64,000 nt of DNA from JAICMB01 sp963802915 (GTDB lineage: Bacteria; Acidobacteriota; Terriglobia; Bryobacterales; Bryobacteraceae). Within the stretch, counting starts at the first letter, position 1. Every line of letters starts with the position of its first letter. Of the stretch, positions 35,822 to 43,745 are shown in pieces. Made by a program: the position numbers and the translations under genes. The stretch is from NCBI GenBank assembly GCA_963802915.1, contig CAWDKQ010000012.1, positions 248,001-312,000 on the forward strand. Direction: 5' to 3'. The notes beneath the pieces are model-generated. The model saw only the letters and a list, made by a program, of their open reading frames with translations. It made no database searches and was not told the origin of the DNA.

Positions 35822-38788
35822 TTACTTCAGATCGTCGAACTTGATGTACGAATCGGCGCCATAACGTTTATAGTCCCGAAATTCGATCTCATTTGACTCC
35901 AGCGATTTCTTGCCGCGTCCCACTTCGACCGTTCCCGCGACCGGCATCAGATATTCGTGGCGGCCGATAGAGACGTAATCGTAATCGACGGTCATGACGG
36001 CGGAGCGGGTCGGACAGCCTGCTGGGATATCGTCGCCTTCCAGGATCAATCGCCGGACGCCGTACGTCTCGCTGTCGATCATCACCACCCCGTGATAGCC
36101 GACCTTGATTTCGTTGTTGTTTGAACCCGTGATCGCGAATTGAGATTTCTCGCGCTTCACTCGATAAGAAAAAACCTGAACTGTTCCGCTCCCGAGCGCG
36201 GCGGTTTCTTTCCACTGGAAATCGGCCCCCGAGGCGGCGTTGAAAACGGCATTGAGTAATCCTCCGAATTCGCCGAGTGTCATGGTTCCTTGAAAATCGG
36301 CGCGCTTCAGGTCGCTGCGCTCGCCATTGACTTGCAACGTCACGCGTTGTTCGATCTCATCGTGATAACGCAGCAGCTCGGCAATGGTGTCGCGGTGTCG
36401 CCACGTCCCAGCCCCGGTGGGATCGACGGAACGATGAGTCACTTCAATGCACATGAAGTTGGGAAGAGAATAGGTGTACTCCGTGGCGCGCTCTCTGGCG
36501 CTCTCGAGAAGTGCGCGCAATTGATCGGCGGGAGGGGGCGCAAGCGCGGTGGCTGGTGATGTGAAGACAAACAACGACCGCTCGCTTGCGACGTTGTCTG
36601 GCGTAGCGGGCTTTTCGGAGTTGGAAACGGGAACTGCGGCGCGAATCTCAGTAGAACCTTCCACGGTGAAGAAGACACTGCTTTCGGCTTTCTTCGAGCC
36701 CTGAGTCAGAATCGCTTTTGCCTGGTAGTGACCCGGTTGTAACGATCCTCCTTTGAGCGACGTCATGTACGGAACCATGCCGGAACCGGCATCGGGAGCC
36801 AACTGCAAAGGAATCCGTCCAGCGGATTGTCCATCCCTGAGCATCTCCAGCTCGAGCCGCGGCTTTTCGGTAGCGTGCGCATCGGGATGCAGGACGAAGA
36901 ATAGCGAGATCTCTTTCTCTGAGCTGGAAAAATCGCACCCGAGATCCGGCACCACTCGCGCATTGCCATAATGGAGCGGCTCATCCGGATCGAACCCCTG
37001 CGCCAGCGGATCTGTCCTGCGCACGAGCGCGACATCGCTCAGGGCCGGACCGTCCTGTAGCGGCGGAATTTCGAAAATCGTCCGTTGCGCGCCGGTCTTT
37101 CCGTTATGCCGATCCATCACCGCTGTTTCAAGCGTGTATTTTCCCGGAGGCGCCGTGAAGTGGCGCTGCAGAGTAACGAACTCCGCGCGTTCCTTTTCCT
37201 CCGCTTCAAGCGCCCCTTGGCGCGGAATGTCTTCACTGAACTTCTCGATCACTGCTCCCGCCTGGTTCTTAATCCGCGCGAGGATTGCGATTCGGGCGGA
37301 AAAGAGACGCGTGTTTTGATCTTCCTGCATCTCTATGCCGCTCAATGGAGCCTCGACGATCACCGCATTCACGTTTCCGGCTGGCATTTTTCCAATCCGC
37401 ACGACGCCTGCGCGAAACGGAATATCGGATGGAAGTTGCGCCGCTTCCTGAGCCGAGTCGAGTGTCTTCAGCAGCGGGACTTCGAAAGGTGAAACACTGA
37501 GCCCCTTCCCCGCAACGATCATTGCGTAACCGGAGGGGGCCTGGATCCTGAGTCCCTTCTTGAGCGGCTGCACTTTCACGGGATGGAACGCTCCATCTGT
37601 CGGATCGGCGACAGGGACAAACGAAGCCTGATAGTACGTGCTGAGGTCTTCCATCATTCTTCGGAGCGGTTTGCGCGGATCGCCGGAAGCCGGAATGTAA
37701 GCGCCGCCCGTGTTCATCGACAGATCGGCCAATGCTCCCGCGCCGGACACGCCTCCATCGAACCCGACGCGTCCCATTTGTTGGAGTTGCTGTTGTTGCT
37801 CTCGCTGCTGTTGTTGCTGCGGCGACAACGACGCCGATGTATCCTGGCGCGGGGCGGCGACGCCCGATCCTATGGTTGTGTTCGCATTCGACATGCCATT
37901 ATTTGAATTGCCATTATTTGGCATGCCCGTAGTCGACATAAGACCGCTCGCGATACCGAATGAGTTCATCATGGAAGAACTCGCCAGGTGGGTCAGGGGA
38001 TTTACGTCGACCCCGTAGATACTCAGGCCGGAGCGATTCGCGGTGGCCATAATCGCTGGAAGGGCAATGCGGTCGCGCGAGGTGGAAGGCAGTCCACGCG
38101 AGAACACGACAGCAGCTTTTCGGCCGTGCATTCCGCCTTCTTCCCTCGCCAGCGCCAGCAGTGCGGCAAGCTGCTCCTTGACGTGCTGGTGTTGCAGGAT
38201 GGACTGGGATTCTTTGAGCATGGTGAGCATCAAATGAGCCGCCGCGCGTTCTTCGGCGCTGACCTTCTGCCCATTGAGTTCACCGCTTTGATCGACCGCG
38301 ATCAGGTTCTTTTCCGCTTCCTGAGAGCGTGGCCCATAACCTTCCTTGATTCCTCCCGTAACTGCTAGAACTGCCTTACGCACGGCTTCGCGATCGGAAG
38401 TAAAATCCTGGATTAACCTAAGACGCCCGTCGATTTTTAAAACCGCGAAAGAAACTTTGTCTTTGCCCGCCATCTTGATCGCGTCCGACGCGACATTACG
38501 CGCGACACGCGCGGCCAACTGATCCATATGATCGAAAACCAGTGTCACCAGACGCTCGTCTCCGCTGGTGACTAAACGGATCGCTGAGATCTTCACCGGT
38601 TTGCCTGAATCCAGGATGCTTATGTCCGTGGGTTTCAGGTCCGGAGTGGGCTTGCCCTTTGAATCTCGAGCCGCGATGTCGATCGATATCTCCTTAAAGC
38701 TGGCTGGCGCGGTCGGTGGAGAAGTCTGGGCGTGCAGGACCGAAAGGACGAATAGAAGCGAGAAGGCGACTGGGACAAAAAGCTTCAC
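35822..38788 (-). CDS. secreted VWFA-related protein of the acidobacterial type
   Basis: About 988 residues from a GTG. Signal peptide about 1-20 (cleavage near LHA-QT). The N-terminal VWFA-related domain (about 30-270, TIGR03436-like) opens FKEISIDIAARDSKGKPTPDLKPTDISILDSG, with VTLVFDHMDQL in place of a canonical DxSxS MIDAS. A low-complexity insert follows: Asn/Gly/Ser-rich around 289-307 and Gln-rich around 324-337. The remaining 600 residues are mostly beta-rich and unassigned. Members of this family are abundant and functionally unknown in acidobacteria. An IS110 element lies directly upstream in the same orientation, so its original promoter may have been displaced. Confidence 0.8.
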   Translation of the reverse strand: MKLFVPVAFSLLFVLSVLHAQTSPPTAPASFKEISIDIAARDSKGKPTPDLKPTDISILDSGKPVKISAIRLVTSGDERLVTLVFDHMDQLAARVARNVASDAIKMAGKDKVSFAVLKIDGRLRLIQDFTSDREAVRKAVLAVTGGIKEGYGPRSQEAEKNLIAVDQSGELNGQKVSAEERAAAHLMLTMLKESQSILQHQHVKEQLAALLALAREEGGMHGRKAAVVFSRGLPSTSRDRIALPAIMATANRSGLSIYGVDVNPLTHLASSSMMNSFGIASGLMSTTGMPNNGNSNNGMSNANTTIGSGVAAPRQDTSASLSPQQQQQREQQQQLQQMGRVGFDGGVSGAGALADLSMNTGGAYIPASGDPRKPLRRMMEDLSTYYQASFVPVADPTDGAFHPVKVQPLKKGLRIQAPSGYAMIVAGKGLSVSPFEVPLLKTLDSAQEAAQLPSDIPFRAGVVRIGKMPAGNVNAVIVEAPLSGIEMQEDQNTRLFSARIAILARIKNQAGAVIEKFSEDIPRQGALEAEEKERAEFVTLQRHFTAPPGKYTLETAVMDRHNGKTGAQRTIFEIPPLQDGPALSDVALVRRTDPLAQGFDPDEPLHYGNARVVPDLGCDFSSSEKEISLFFVLHPDAHATEKPRLELEMLRDGQSAGRIPLQLAPDAGSGMVPYMTSLKGGSLQPGHYQAKAILTQGSKKAESSVFFTVEGSTEIRAAVPVSNSEKPATPDNVASERSLFVFTSPATALAPPPADQLRALLESARERATEYTYSLPNFMCIEVTHRSVDPTGAGTWRHRDTIAELLRYHDEIEQRVTLQVNGERSDLKRADFQGTMTLGEFGGLLNAVFNAASGADFQWKETAALGSGTVQVFSYRVKREKSQFAITGSNNNEIKVGYHGVVMIDSETYGVRRLILEGDDIPAGCPTRSAVMTVDYDYVSIGRHEYLMPVAGTVEVGRGKKSLESNEIEFRDYKRYGADSYIKFDDLK

Positions 38789-38890
38789 GACAATTCCGGT
38801 TTGTTCATTCTTACCACAGCGTGGGTTGCGAAGATCAGAATTAGTACTTTATCGCAGTCCCGCAACCAGCTACCTCCGCTCCGTCGAAAA

Positions 38891-40117
38891 TCATCCAGTA
38901 ACTCCCAATTCTTGACGGACAGGGATTAGATAACCGAGGCGGCGAAGAGCTTTGAGGTGATGGTTGATAGCGCGTCGCACAGCCTTCGGATTGATCGCTT
39001 CGCCGAGTTCGACGAATCGAGCTCCCTGGTGCAGGATGTTCCAGACGATTTTGCATAAGCGGTGAGCGATGGCCCAGACGGCCTTGACGTATCCCAGGCG
39101 GACGAGGAGGCGTTGAAAAACGGATTGGAGACGGCTCCCTTTGGTTCTGACCGCGGCCTGAGCCGCCTGACAGAGCAGGCGGCGCAGGAAGCGATTGCCT
39201 TTGGCGGAACGGCCGGAGTGGTTTTCCCCGGCACTCTCGCTGGAGCCCGGACAGACGCCGATCCAGGATGCCAACTGCGGAGCCGAGGGGAATGCGGCAG
39301 CGTCCGGCCCGATCTCGGCGAGGATCTCCTGGGCGGCTTCGGCGCCAATGCCGGGAACCTCGATCAGCCGCATGACCGCGTCCTGATGCTTCTGCATCTG
39401 CGCTGCCGACAGCTTGTTGAGTTCGTCGATCTGCCGGTCGATCAGATCGATGCGGTCCAGGTGCTGGGTAAGCAGCCTGCAGTGGATATCTCCCATCGAG
39501 CCGGTCAGGGCGTCGACCAGCACTTCCGGCCTGCATTTCAGGTGCTGGTCGCCCAGTGCGGCCAGAGTCTCAGGGTTGGTCTCACCGCCGCCCATCGCAC
39601 GGAGAATGCGCCGCCCGCTGACGCCGAGCAGATCGCTGATCACTGAGGACAACTTGATGCGGCCCTCTTCCAGGAGGCTCTCAATCTGGTTCTGCAGCCG
39701 AACCCTCTCGCGAACCAGCTGCAAGCGGCCCCGCGTAACCATCCGCCAGGCCCGCTGCCCGGCCTCGGGCACGAAGCTCAGCATCAGTTCACCGGCTGCG
39801 AACCGTCGCACCAGACGTTTGCAGTCGGCCATATCGGACTTGCGTCCTTTGGGAGCTTTGTTCGACTGAGCCTGTGCCAGATGCAGCCGCATATGCGGCT
39901 CCAGTTCCATCCAGACCGGCTTCCAGTATTGCGCCGTGCTCTCCATTACCACTTCGGCTACGCCATACCGGCTGAGCCAAGCCGACAGATGGCGCAGATC
40001 CGCCGAACCTGTGCCAAAACGGCGCGACTGCAGCGGCACATCGGGCTCGGCTGCATCCGCGATCACCACCACCAGAAGTTTCTTGTGAACGTCGATTCCT
40101 GCTATGTTGTGGGTCAT
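38891..40117 (-). CDS. IS110-family transposase (DEDD recombinase)
   Basis: About 408 residues from the ATG at 40117 (MTHNIAGIDVHKKLLVVVI); the frame is open to a GTG at 40195. The N-terminal RuvC-like DEDD domain shows GIDVHK, VVMESTAQYWKPVW and KSDMADCKRL. A coiled-coil linker (LVRERVRLQNQIESLLEEG) leads to the C-terminal Tnp domain with LIEVPGIGAEAAQEILAEIG and IGVCPGSSESAGENHSGRSAKGNRFLRRLL, containing the serine thought to attack DNA. It appears complete and uninterrupted. In this family the enzyme works with a bridge RNA encoded by the element. Confidence 0.95.
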   Translation of the reverse strand: MTHNIAGIDVHKKLLVVVIADAAEPDVPLQSRRFGTGSADLRHLSAWLSRYGVAEVVMESTAQYWKPVWMELEPHMRLHLAQAQSNKAPKGRKSDMADCKRLVRRFAAGELMLSFVPEAGQRAWRMVTRGRLQLVRERVRLQNQIESLLEEGRIKLSSVISDLLGVSGRRILRAMGGGETNPETLAALGDQHLKCRPEVLVDALTGSMGDIHCRLLTQHLDRIDLIDRQIDELNKLSAAQMQKHQDAVMRLIEVPGIGAEAAQEILAEIGPDAAAFPSAPQLASWIGVCPGSSESAGENHSGRSAKGNRFLRRLLCQAAQAAVRTKGSRLQSVFQRLLVRLGYVKAVWAIAHRLCKIVWNILHQGARFVELGEAINPKAVRRAINHHLKALRRLGYLIPVRQELGVTG

Positions 40118-40186
40118 ACTGTAACCTTCCCGGTGAGGAAGCGGAGAACGCACGGAAAGACTACTACGCACCGTCTCGTGCTGCAC

Positions 40187-40363
40187 CCTCCCCACTGGGG
40201 AGGACTGCGCACACTTACCGATTCAAACGTGCATTCCGGATCAGGCTTGCTGACGGACTCGATTGCTCCAAAGCGGAGTCGACCTCGTCCGCTTCCGCCC
40301 CGCAACGCCAGCTTACTCCTGCTCGCGCTTATTTTCATCACCTCCGATGGACCTCAGGCCATC
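40187..40363 (-). ncRNA. candidate bridge RNA of the IS110 element
   Basis: The noncoding region upstream of the transposase contains ordered hairpins on the transposase strand. One is GATGG/CCATC at 40346-40363 next to the presumed element end. Another is GACTC/GAGTC at 40256-40260 and 40276-40280. The strongest is a seven-base-pair hairpin with a three-base loop at 40187-40203, extended by GCA/TGC. Bridge RNAs of IS110-group elements are encoded here and are 150-200 bases long. The 13-base segment 40243-40255 is repeated exactly at the element boundary (40365-40377), as expected for a guide. Exact RNA ends are unknown. Confidence 0.4.
40243..40255 (+). repeat. 13-base direct repeat AGGCTTGCTGACG, inner copy
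   Basis: An exact second copy is at 40365-40377, 122 bases away, at the junction with the dispersed hairpin repeat. A chance match of this length in so short a region is unlikely. Confidence 0.7.
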
Positions 40364-40365
40364 TA

Positions 40366-40448
40366 GGCTTGCTGACGCGCGCGGTTCCGTAAGATTGTGA
40401 AAATCCGGGACAGCGTTGCGGAACCCCGACGGTAACGGAGGGGCAATA
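40366..40448 (+). repeat. copy A of dispersed hairpin repeat
   Basis: Runs from GGCTTGCTGACG through GCGGTTCCGTAAG to GGAGGGGCAATA. GGTTCCGTAA (40383-40392) can pair with TTGCGGAACC (40416-40425; one mismatch), giving a hairpin with a loop of about 23 bases. Bases 40384-40447 match 13638-13701 (reverse strand) with one difference, and the left part matches 2885-2932. Confidence 0.75.
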
Positions 40449-40458
40449 GCCCAGGACT

Positions 40459-40491
40459 GCGTTACGGAACCCCGACCGTGTGAGGGAGGGG
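40459..40491 (+). repeat. additional right arm of the dispersed repeat
   Basis: GCGTTACGGAACCCCGACC followed by a purine-rich GAGGGAGGGG repeats the right half of copy A (40414-40443). Its TTACGGAACC pairs perfectly with the left arm GGTTCCGTAA at 40383-40392, so the pair of right arms offers alternative hairpins. Confidence 0.6.
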
Positions 40492-40551
40492 AATTTCCCA
40501 ATTCTTTGAACGACTAACCCATAGCTGGTTCACGGGAGTAAGATAATTAGA

Positions 40552-43500
40552 TTGGATCGCGCTGGCCGGTTCCTTCTTATTCTGCTGCTCATCGACGCCG
40601 CGGTTTACGCCGCGGAGCCATCTTCCCGTCAAGTCAACTTCGATCGCGATATTCGCCCGATTCTCTCGGACAACTGCTTTAGCTGTCACGGTCCGGATGA
40701 AAAGAAGCGCCTCGCGAATCTGCGCTTCGACGTTCCCGATGGCGGAGCTTATTCGAAGCGCGGCAGCTATCAGATCGTGATTCCAGGCGACTCGAAAAAT
40801 AGCCGTCTGTACCAGCGCGTCAGCGCCCAGAATAAGGCATCGCGGATGCCGCCGCCGAACGCGACGACAACGCTGACTCCGCAACAAGTAGAGCTTCTGA
40901 AAGACTGGATCGATCAGGGTGCCAAATGGGAAGTGCACTGGGCTTTCGTCGCTCCCAAGCGTATAGATCCTCCGGCGGTCAAAGATGTGTCCTGGGTAAA
41001 AAATCCGATCGACAATTTTGTTCTCGCGCGGCTTGAAAAAGAAGGTTTGAAACCATCGCCCGAGGCGGCCAAAGTCACTCTGCTGCGGCGTGTCACCCTC
41101 GATCTTACCGGCCTTCCTCCTACGATCGAAGAGCTGGATTCGTTTCTCGCCGACCGTTCTCCGGACGCATACGAGAAACGAGTGGATGCACTGCTCAAAT
41201 CGCCGCGTTACGGCGAACGCATGGCGATGCCCTGGCTCGACCTGGCACGCTATGCCGATACGCACGGCTACCACATCGACAGCCATCGTGAGATGTGGCA
41301 TTGGCGCGATTGGGTGATCAATGCGTTCAATCGCAACATGCCGTACGACGAATTTACGATCGATCAAATCGCAGGCGACCTGCTCCCGAATGCGACCGTC
41401 GAGCAAAAAGTGGCGAGCGGCTTCAATCGCAACCACATGATCAATTTCGAGGGCGGCGCGATCCCCGAGGAGTACCAGGTGGAGTACGTTGTCGATCGCG
41501 TCGAAGCGACATCGGCGACCTGGCTCGGTCTTACGATGGGCTGCGCGCGCTGCCACGATCATAAGTACGATCCCATCAAGCAGAAAGAGTTTTATCGCTT
41601 CTTCGCGTTCTTCAACAACATCTCGGAAGAGGGCCTCGACGGCCGTACCGGTAACGCGAAACCATTTCTGCAATTGCCGTCGCCCGAACAGAAGGAACGG
41701 CAGGATCGGTTGAAAGAAGCGATCTGGGCCTATGAGGAACTGCTTCCCGAAGAGCAGGTTGCCGCGGCGCAAAAATCCTGGGAGCAGTCAGAACTCGCAA
41801 AAATACCTAATGCTCCGCGCGAAGGTTTGCTCGCTCATTACGAGTTTGACGGCAATCTAACCGATTCGTCGGGGCACTATCAATACGGAAGAGTAGTGGA
41901 CGGCGACCTCACTTACGACACAGGCGCTGTGGGTAAGTCCGCCGACTTCGACGGTCAGACGGAGGTGACATTCGGACATGTGCCTTCGTTCGAGCGGGAT
42001 GCTCCATTCGCGATCTCCTGGTGGATGAGCGCCAACCAAAAACTCGGGATGCCCGTTCTACAGCAGATCGCGGACGCAAAATCCCGGCGCGGCATTGAAA
42101 TCGCCTTGGATGATTTCGCATTGACCAGCATCCAGCAGCGCAGTCCGCGTATGTACATCCGGCTGACGAATTCCTGGCCGGACAATGCGATTGCAGTTCG
42201 CACAGTGGATCGCATCGTCGAGAAAAAACACATGTATCACGTCGTCGTCAATTACGATGGCTCCGGTAAAGCCTCGGGATTGCGCGTGTACATCGATGGC
42301 GAGCCAGTGAAACTGGAGACACTCGCGGACAATCTTTCGGGCGCCACGCACACGGATGCCGCGCTTCAGATCGGTAACAAAGATTTCGGTCTGCCCTTCA
42401 AAGGGAACCTGGACGACCTGAGAATTTACAACCGTGAGATCAAACCTAAAGAGATCGCCGCGCTGGATCGTCAGGAGCCGTTGCGAGCCATCCTGAATAC
42501 GCTCGACAACAAGCGCAACAAGGAACAAAAAGAGTGGATTCGCGATTACTACCTCTCGAACGGCGCGCCGGCCGATTCTCAATGGAGTTGGGCGCAGCTC
42601 AAAAAAGTTCGCGAAGATGAGAAGCAGCTCGACAAGATCATCCCTACCACGATGGTCATGTCGGAGCTGACAGAGAAGCCTCGCGAAACTTTTGTGCTGG
42701 GTCGCGGCGATTATCGCAATCATGGCGAGAAGGTGACTCCGGGCGTTCCCGCCGTGCTGCCGCCTCTTCCCAAAGATGAACCAGCCAATCGGCTTACGCT
42801 CGCAAAGTGGCTTGTTAGCCCGTCGAATCCGCTAACAGCACGTGTCGCCGTGAACCGCTTCTGGCAAATGTATTTCGGAACGGGAATCGTCAAGACGACC
42901 GAGAACTTCGGATCGCAAGCCGATCCTCCGAGTCATCCCGAATTGCTCGATTGGCTCGCGACCGAGTTTGTGCGCACCGGCTGGGACGTACGCGCGATGC
43001 AGAAACTGATTGTGACGTCGGCAGCGTACCGGCAGTCCTCTCGAGTCTCGCCGGAACTCCTGGAGCGCGATCCTGAGAATCGGCTGCTCGCGCGTGGTCC
43101 TCGATTCCGCTTGCCCGCGGAATCGGTTCGCGATAACGCGTTGTTTGTTGGCGGTCTGCTTAAAGAGGAAGCCGGCGGCGTGGGCGTGAAGCCGTATCAA
43201 CCGAAAGGCCTCTGGGAAGAAATTGCATTCGGGGATGGTTTCTCGGAGCAAACCTACAAGCAGGGCAGCGGAGACGATCTCTACCGCCGGAGCCTGTACA
43301 CCTTCTGGAAGCGCACCAGCCCTCCGCCGGAGATGATTACGTTCGACGCGCCGGATCGCGAAAAATGTTTGGCGAGGCGAACGCTGACCAACACGCCTCT
43401 TCAGGCATTAGTGCTCCTGAACGATCCGGCATTCGTCGAAGCCGCTCGGGGACTTGCGCAGCGAACCATCGCGGCAACGGGATCGAATCCCGACAATCGC

Positions 43501-43740
43501 ATTCGCTATGCGTTTCGGCTCGCCACGGACCGGGAACCCGAAACGCGCGAAATCAAGGTGCTGCGGCAGGAATTCGACGAGGAGCTGCGCCACTACAAAC
43601 AGGATCAGGAAGACGCGGCAAAACTGCTAGGTGTCGGGGAGTCTCCCGTTGCGACCAAAGTCAGTAAGCCGGAACTTGCCGCGTGGACGACCGTGGCCAG
43701 CATGATCCTGAATTTGGACGAAACGATCACGAAGGAATAG
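40552..43740 (+). CDS. secreted Planctomycetes-type cytochrome / DUF1549 / LamG / DUF1553 protein
   Basis: About 1062 residues from a TTG (no earlier usable ATG). After a signal sequence (FLLILLLIDAAVYA) comes a PSCyt1 c-type haem domain with CFSCHG near residue 43 and RMPPP. Then a DUF1549 domain (NPIDNFVLARLEKEGLKPSPEA..YGERMAMPWLDLARYADTHGY) contains a second haem-like motif CARCHDHKYDP. A LamG/concanavalin-like domain is inserted around 425-640 (HYEFDGNLTDSSG, DDLRIYNREI), followed by DUF1553 (NPLTARVAVNRFWQMYFGTGIVKT..NTPLQALVLLNDP). These exported proteins occur with DUF1501 partners; they are suspected to act on polysaccharides or sulfated glycans, but the activity is unproved. Confidence 0.88.
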   Translation: MDRAGRFLLILLLIDAAVYAAEPSSRQVNFDRDIRPILSDNCFSCHGPDEKKRLANLRFDVPDGGAYSKRGSYQIVIPGDSKNSRLYQRVSAQNKASRMPPPNATTTLTPQQVELLKDWIDQGAKWEVHWAFVAPKRIDPPAVKDVSWVKNPIDNFVLARLEKEGLKPSPEAAKVTLLRRVTLDLTGLPPTIEELDSFLADRSPDAYEKRVDALLKSPRYGERMAMPWLDLARYADTHGYHIDSHREMWHWRDWVINAFNRNMPYDEFTIDQIAGDLLPNATVEQKVASGFNRNHMINFEGGAIPEEYQVEYVVDRVEATSATWLGLTMGCARCHDHKYDPIKQKEFYRFFAFFNNISEEGLDGRTGNAKPFLQLPSPEQKERQDRLKEAIWAYEELLPEEQVAAAQKSWEQSELAKIPNAPREGLLAHYEFDGNLTDSSGHYQYGRVVDGDLTYDTGAVGKSADFDGQTEVTFGHVPSFERDAPFAISWWMSANQKLGMPVLQQIADAKSRRGIEIALDDFALTSIQQRSPRMYIRLTNSWPDNAIAVRTVDRIVEKKHMYHVVVNYDGSGKASGLRVYIDGEPVKLETLADNLSGATHTDAALQIGNKDFGLPFKGNLDDLRIYNREIKPKEIAALDRQEPLRAILNTLDNKRNKEQKEWIRDYYLSNGAPADSQWSWAQLKKVREDEKQLDKIIPTTMVMSELTEKPRETFVLGRGDYRNHGEKVTPGVPAVLPPLPKDEPANRLTLAKWLVSPSNPLTARVAVNRFWQMYFGTGIVKTTENFGSQADPPSHPELLDWLATEFVRTGWDVRAMQKLIVTSAAYRQSSRVSPELLERDPENRLLARGPRFRLPAESVRDNALFVGGLLKEEAGGVGVKPYQPKGLWEEIAFGDGFSEQTYKQGSGDDLYRRSLYTFWKRTSPPPEMITFDAPDREKCLARRTLTNTPLQALVLLNDPAFVEAARGLAQRTIAATGSNPDNRIRYAFRLATDREPETREIKVLRQEFDEELRHYKQDQEDAAKLLGVGESPVATKVSKPELAAWTTVASMILNLDETITKE

Positions 43741-43745
43741 TAGCG

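Larger units (their letters stand above)
38850..40377 (-). mobile_element. IS110-family insertion sequence
   Basis: Contains one DEDD transposase gene and a long noncoding region on its upstream side (40118 to about 40377), with little sequence downstream of the stop, the arrangement of the IS110 group rather than the IS1111 group. Ends are approximate: the right boundary is set at the 13-base repeat AGGCTTGCTGACG (40365-40377), the left one lies somewhere in 38789-38890. No terminal inverted repeats or target duplication are visible, as usual for the family. Confidence 0.6.
40118..40551. other. longest gene-free stretch: IS110 leader region plus repeats
   Basis: No convincing protein gene is present in these 434 bases. 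They hold, from left to right, the transposase leader with a candidate bridge RNA (to about 40363), the 13-base element-boundary repeat, copy A of the dispersed repeat, an extra repeat arm, and a short A/T-rich promoter-like segment (GATAAT at 40542-40547) just before the next gene. Confidence 0.7.

Noticed and set aside
40187..40203. Strong short hairpin as an intrinsic terminator
   Set aside because: No T-run follows on either strand; it fits better as part of the IS110 noncoding RNA.
40366..40491. CRISPR-like repeats
   Set aside because: Only two irregular arms with no uniform spacers; they belong to the dispersed hairpin repeat.
40462..41772. 436-codon minus-strand open frame opposite the cytochrome/DUF1549 gene
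   Set aside because: Antisense to a strongly conserved gene; the translation shows no family motifs and no start signals.
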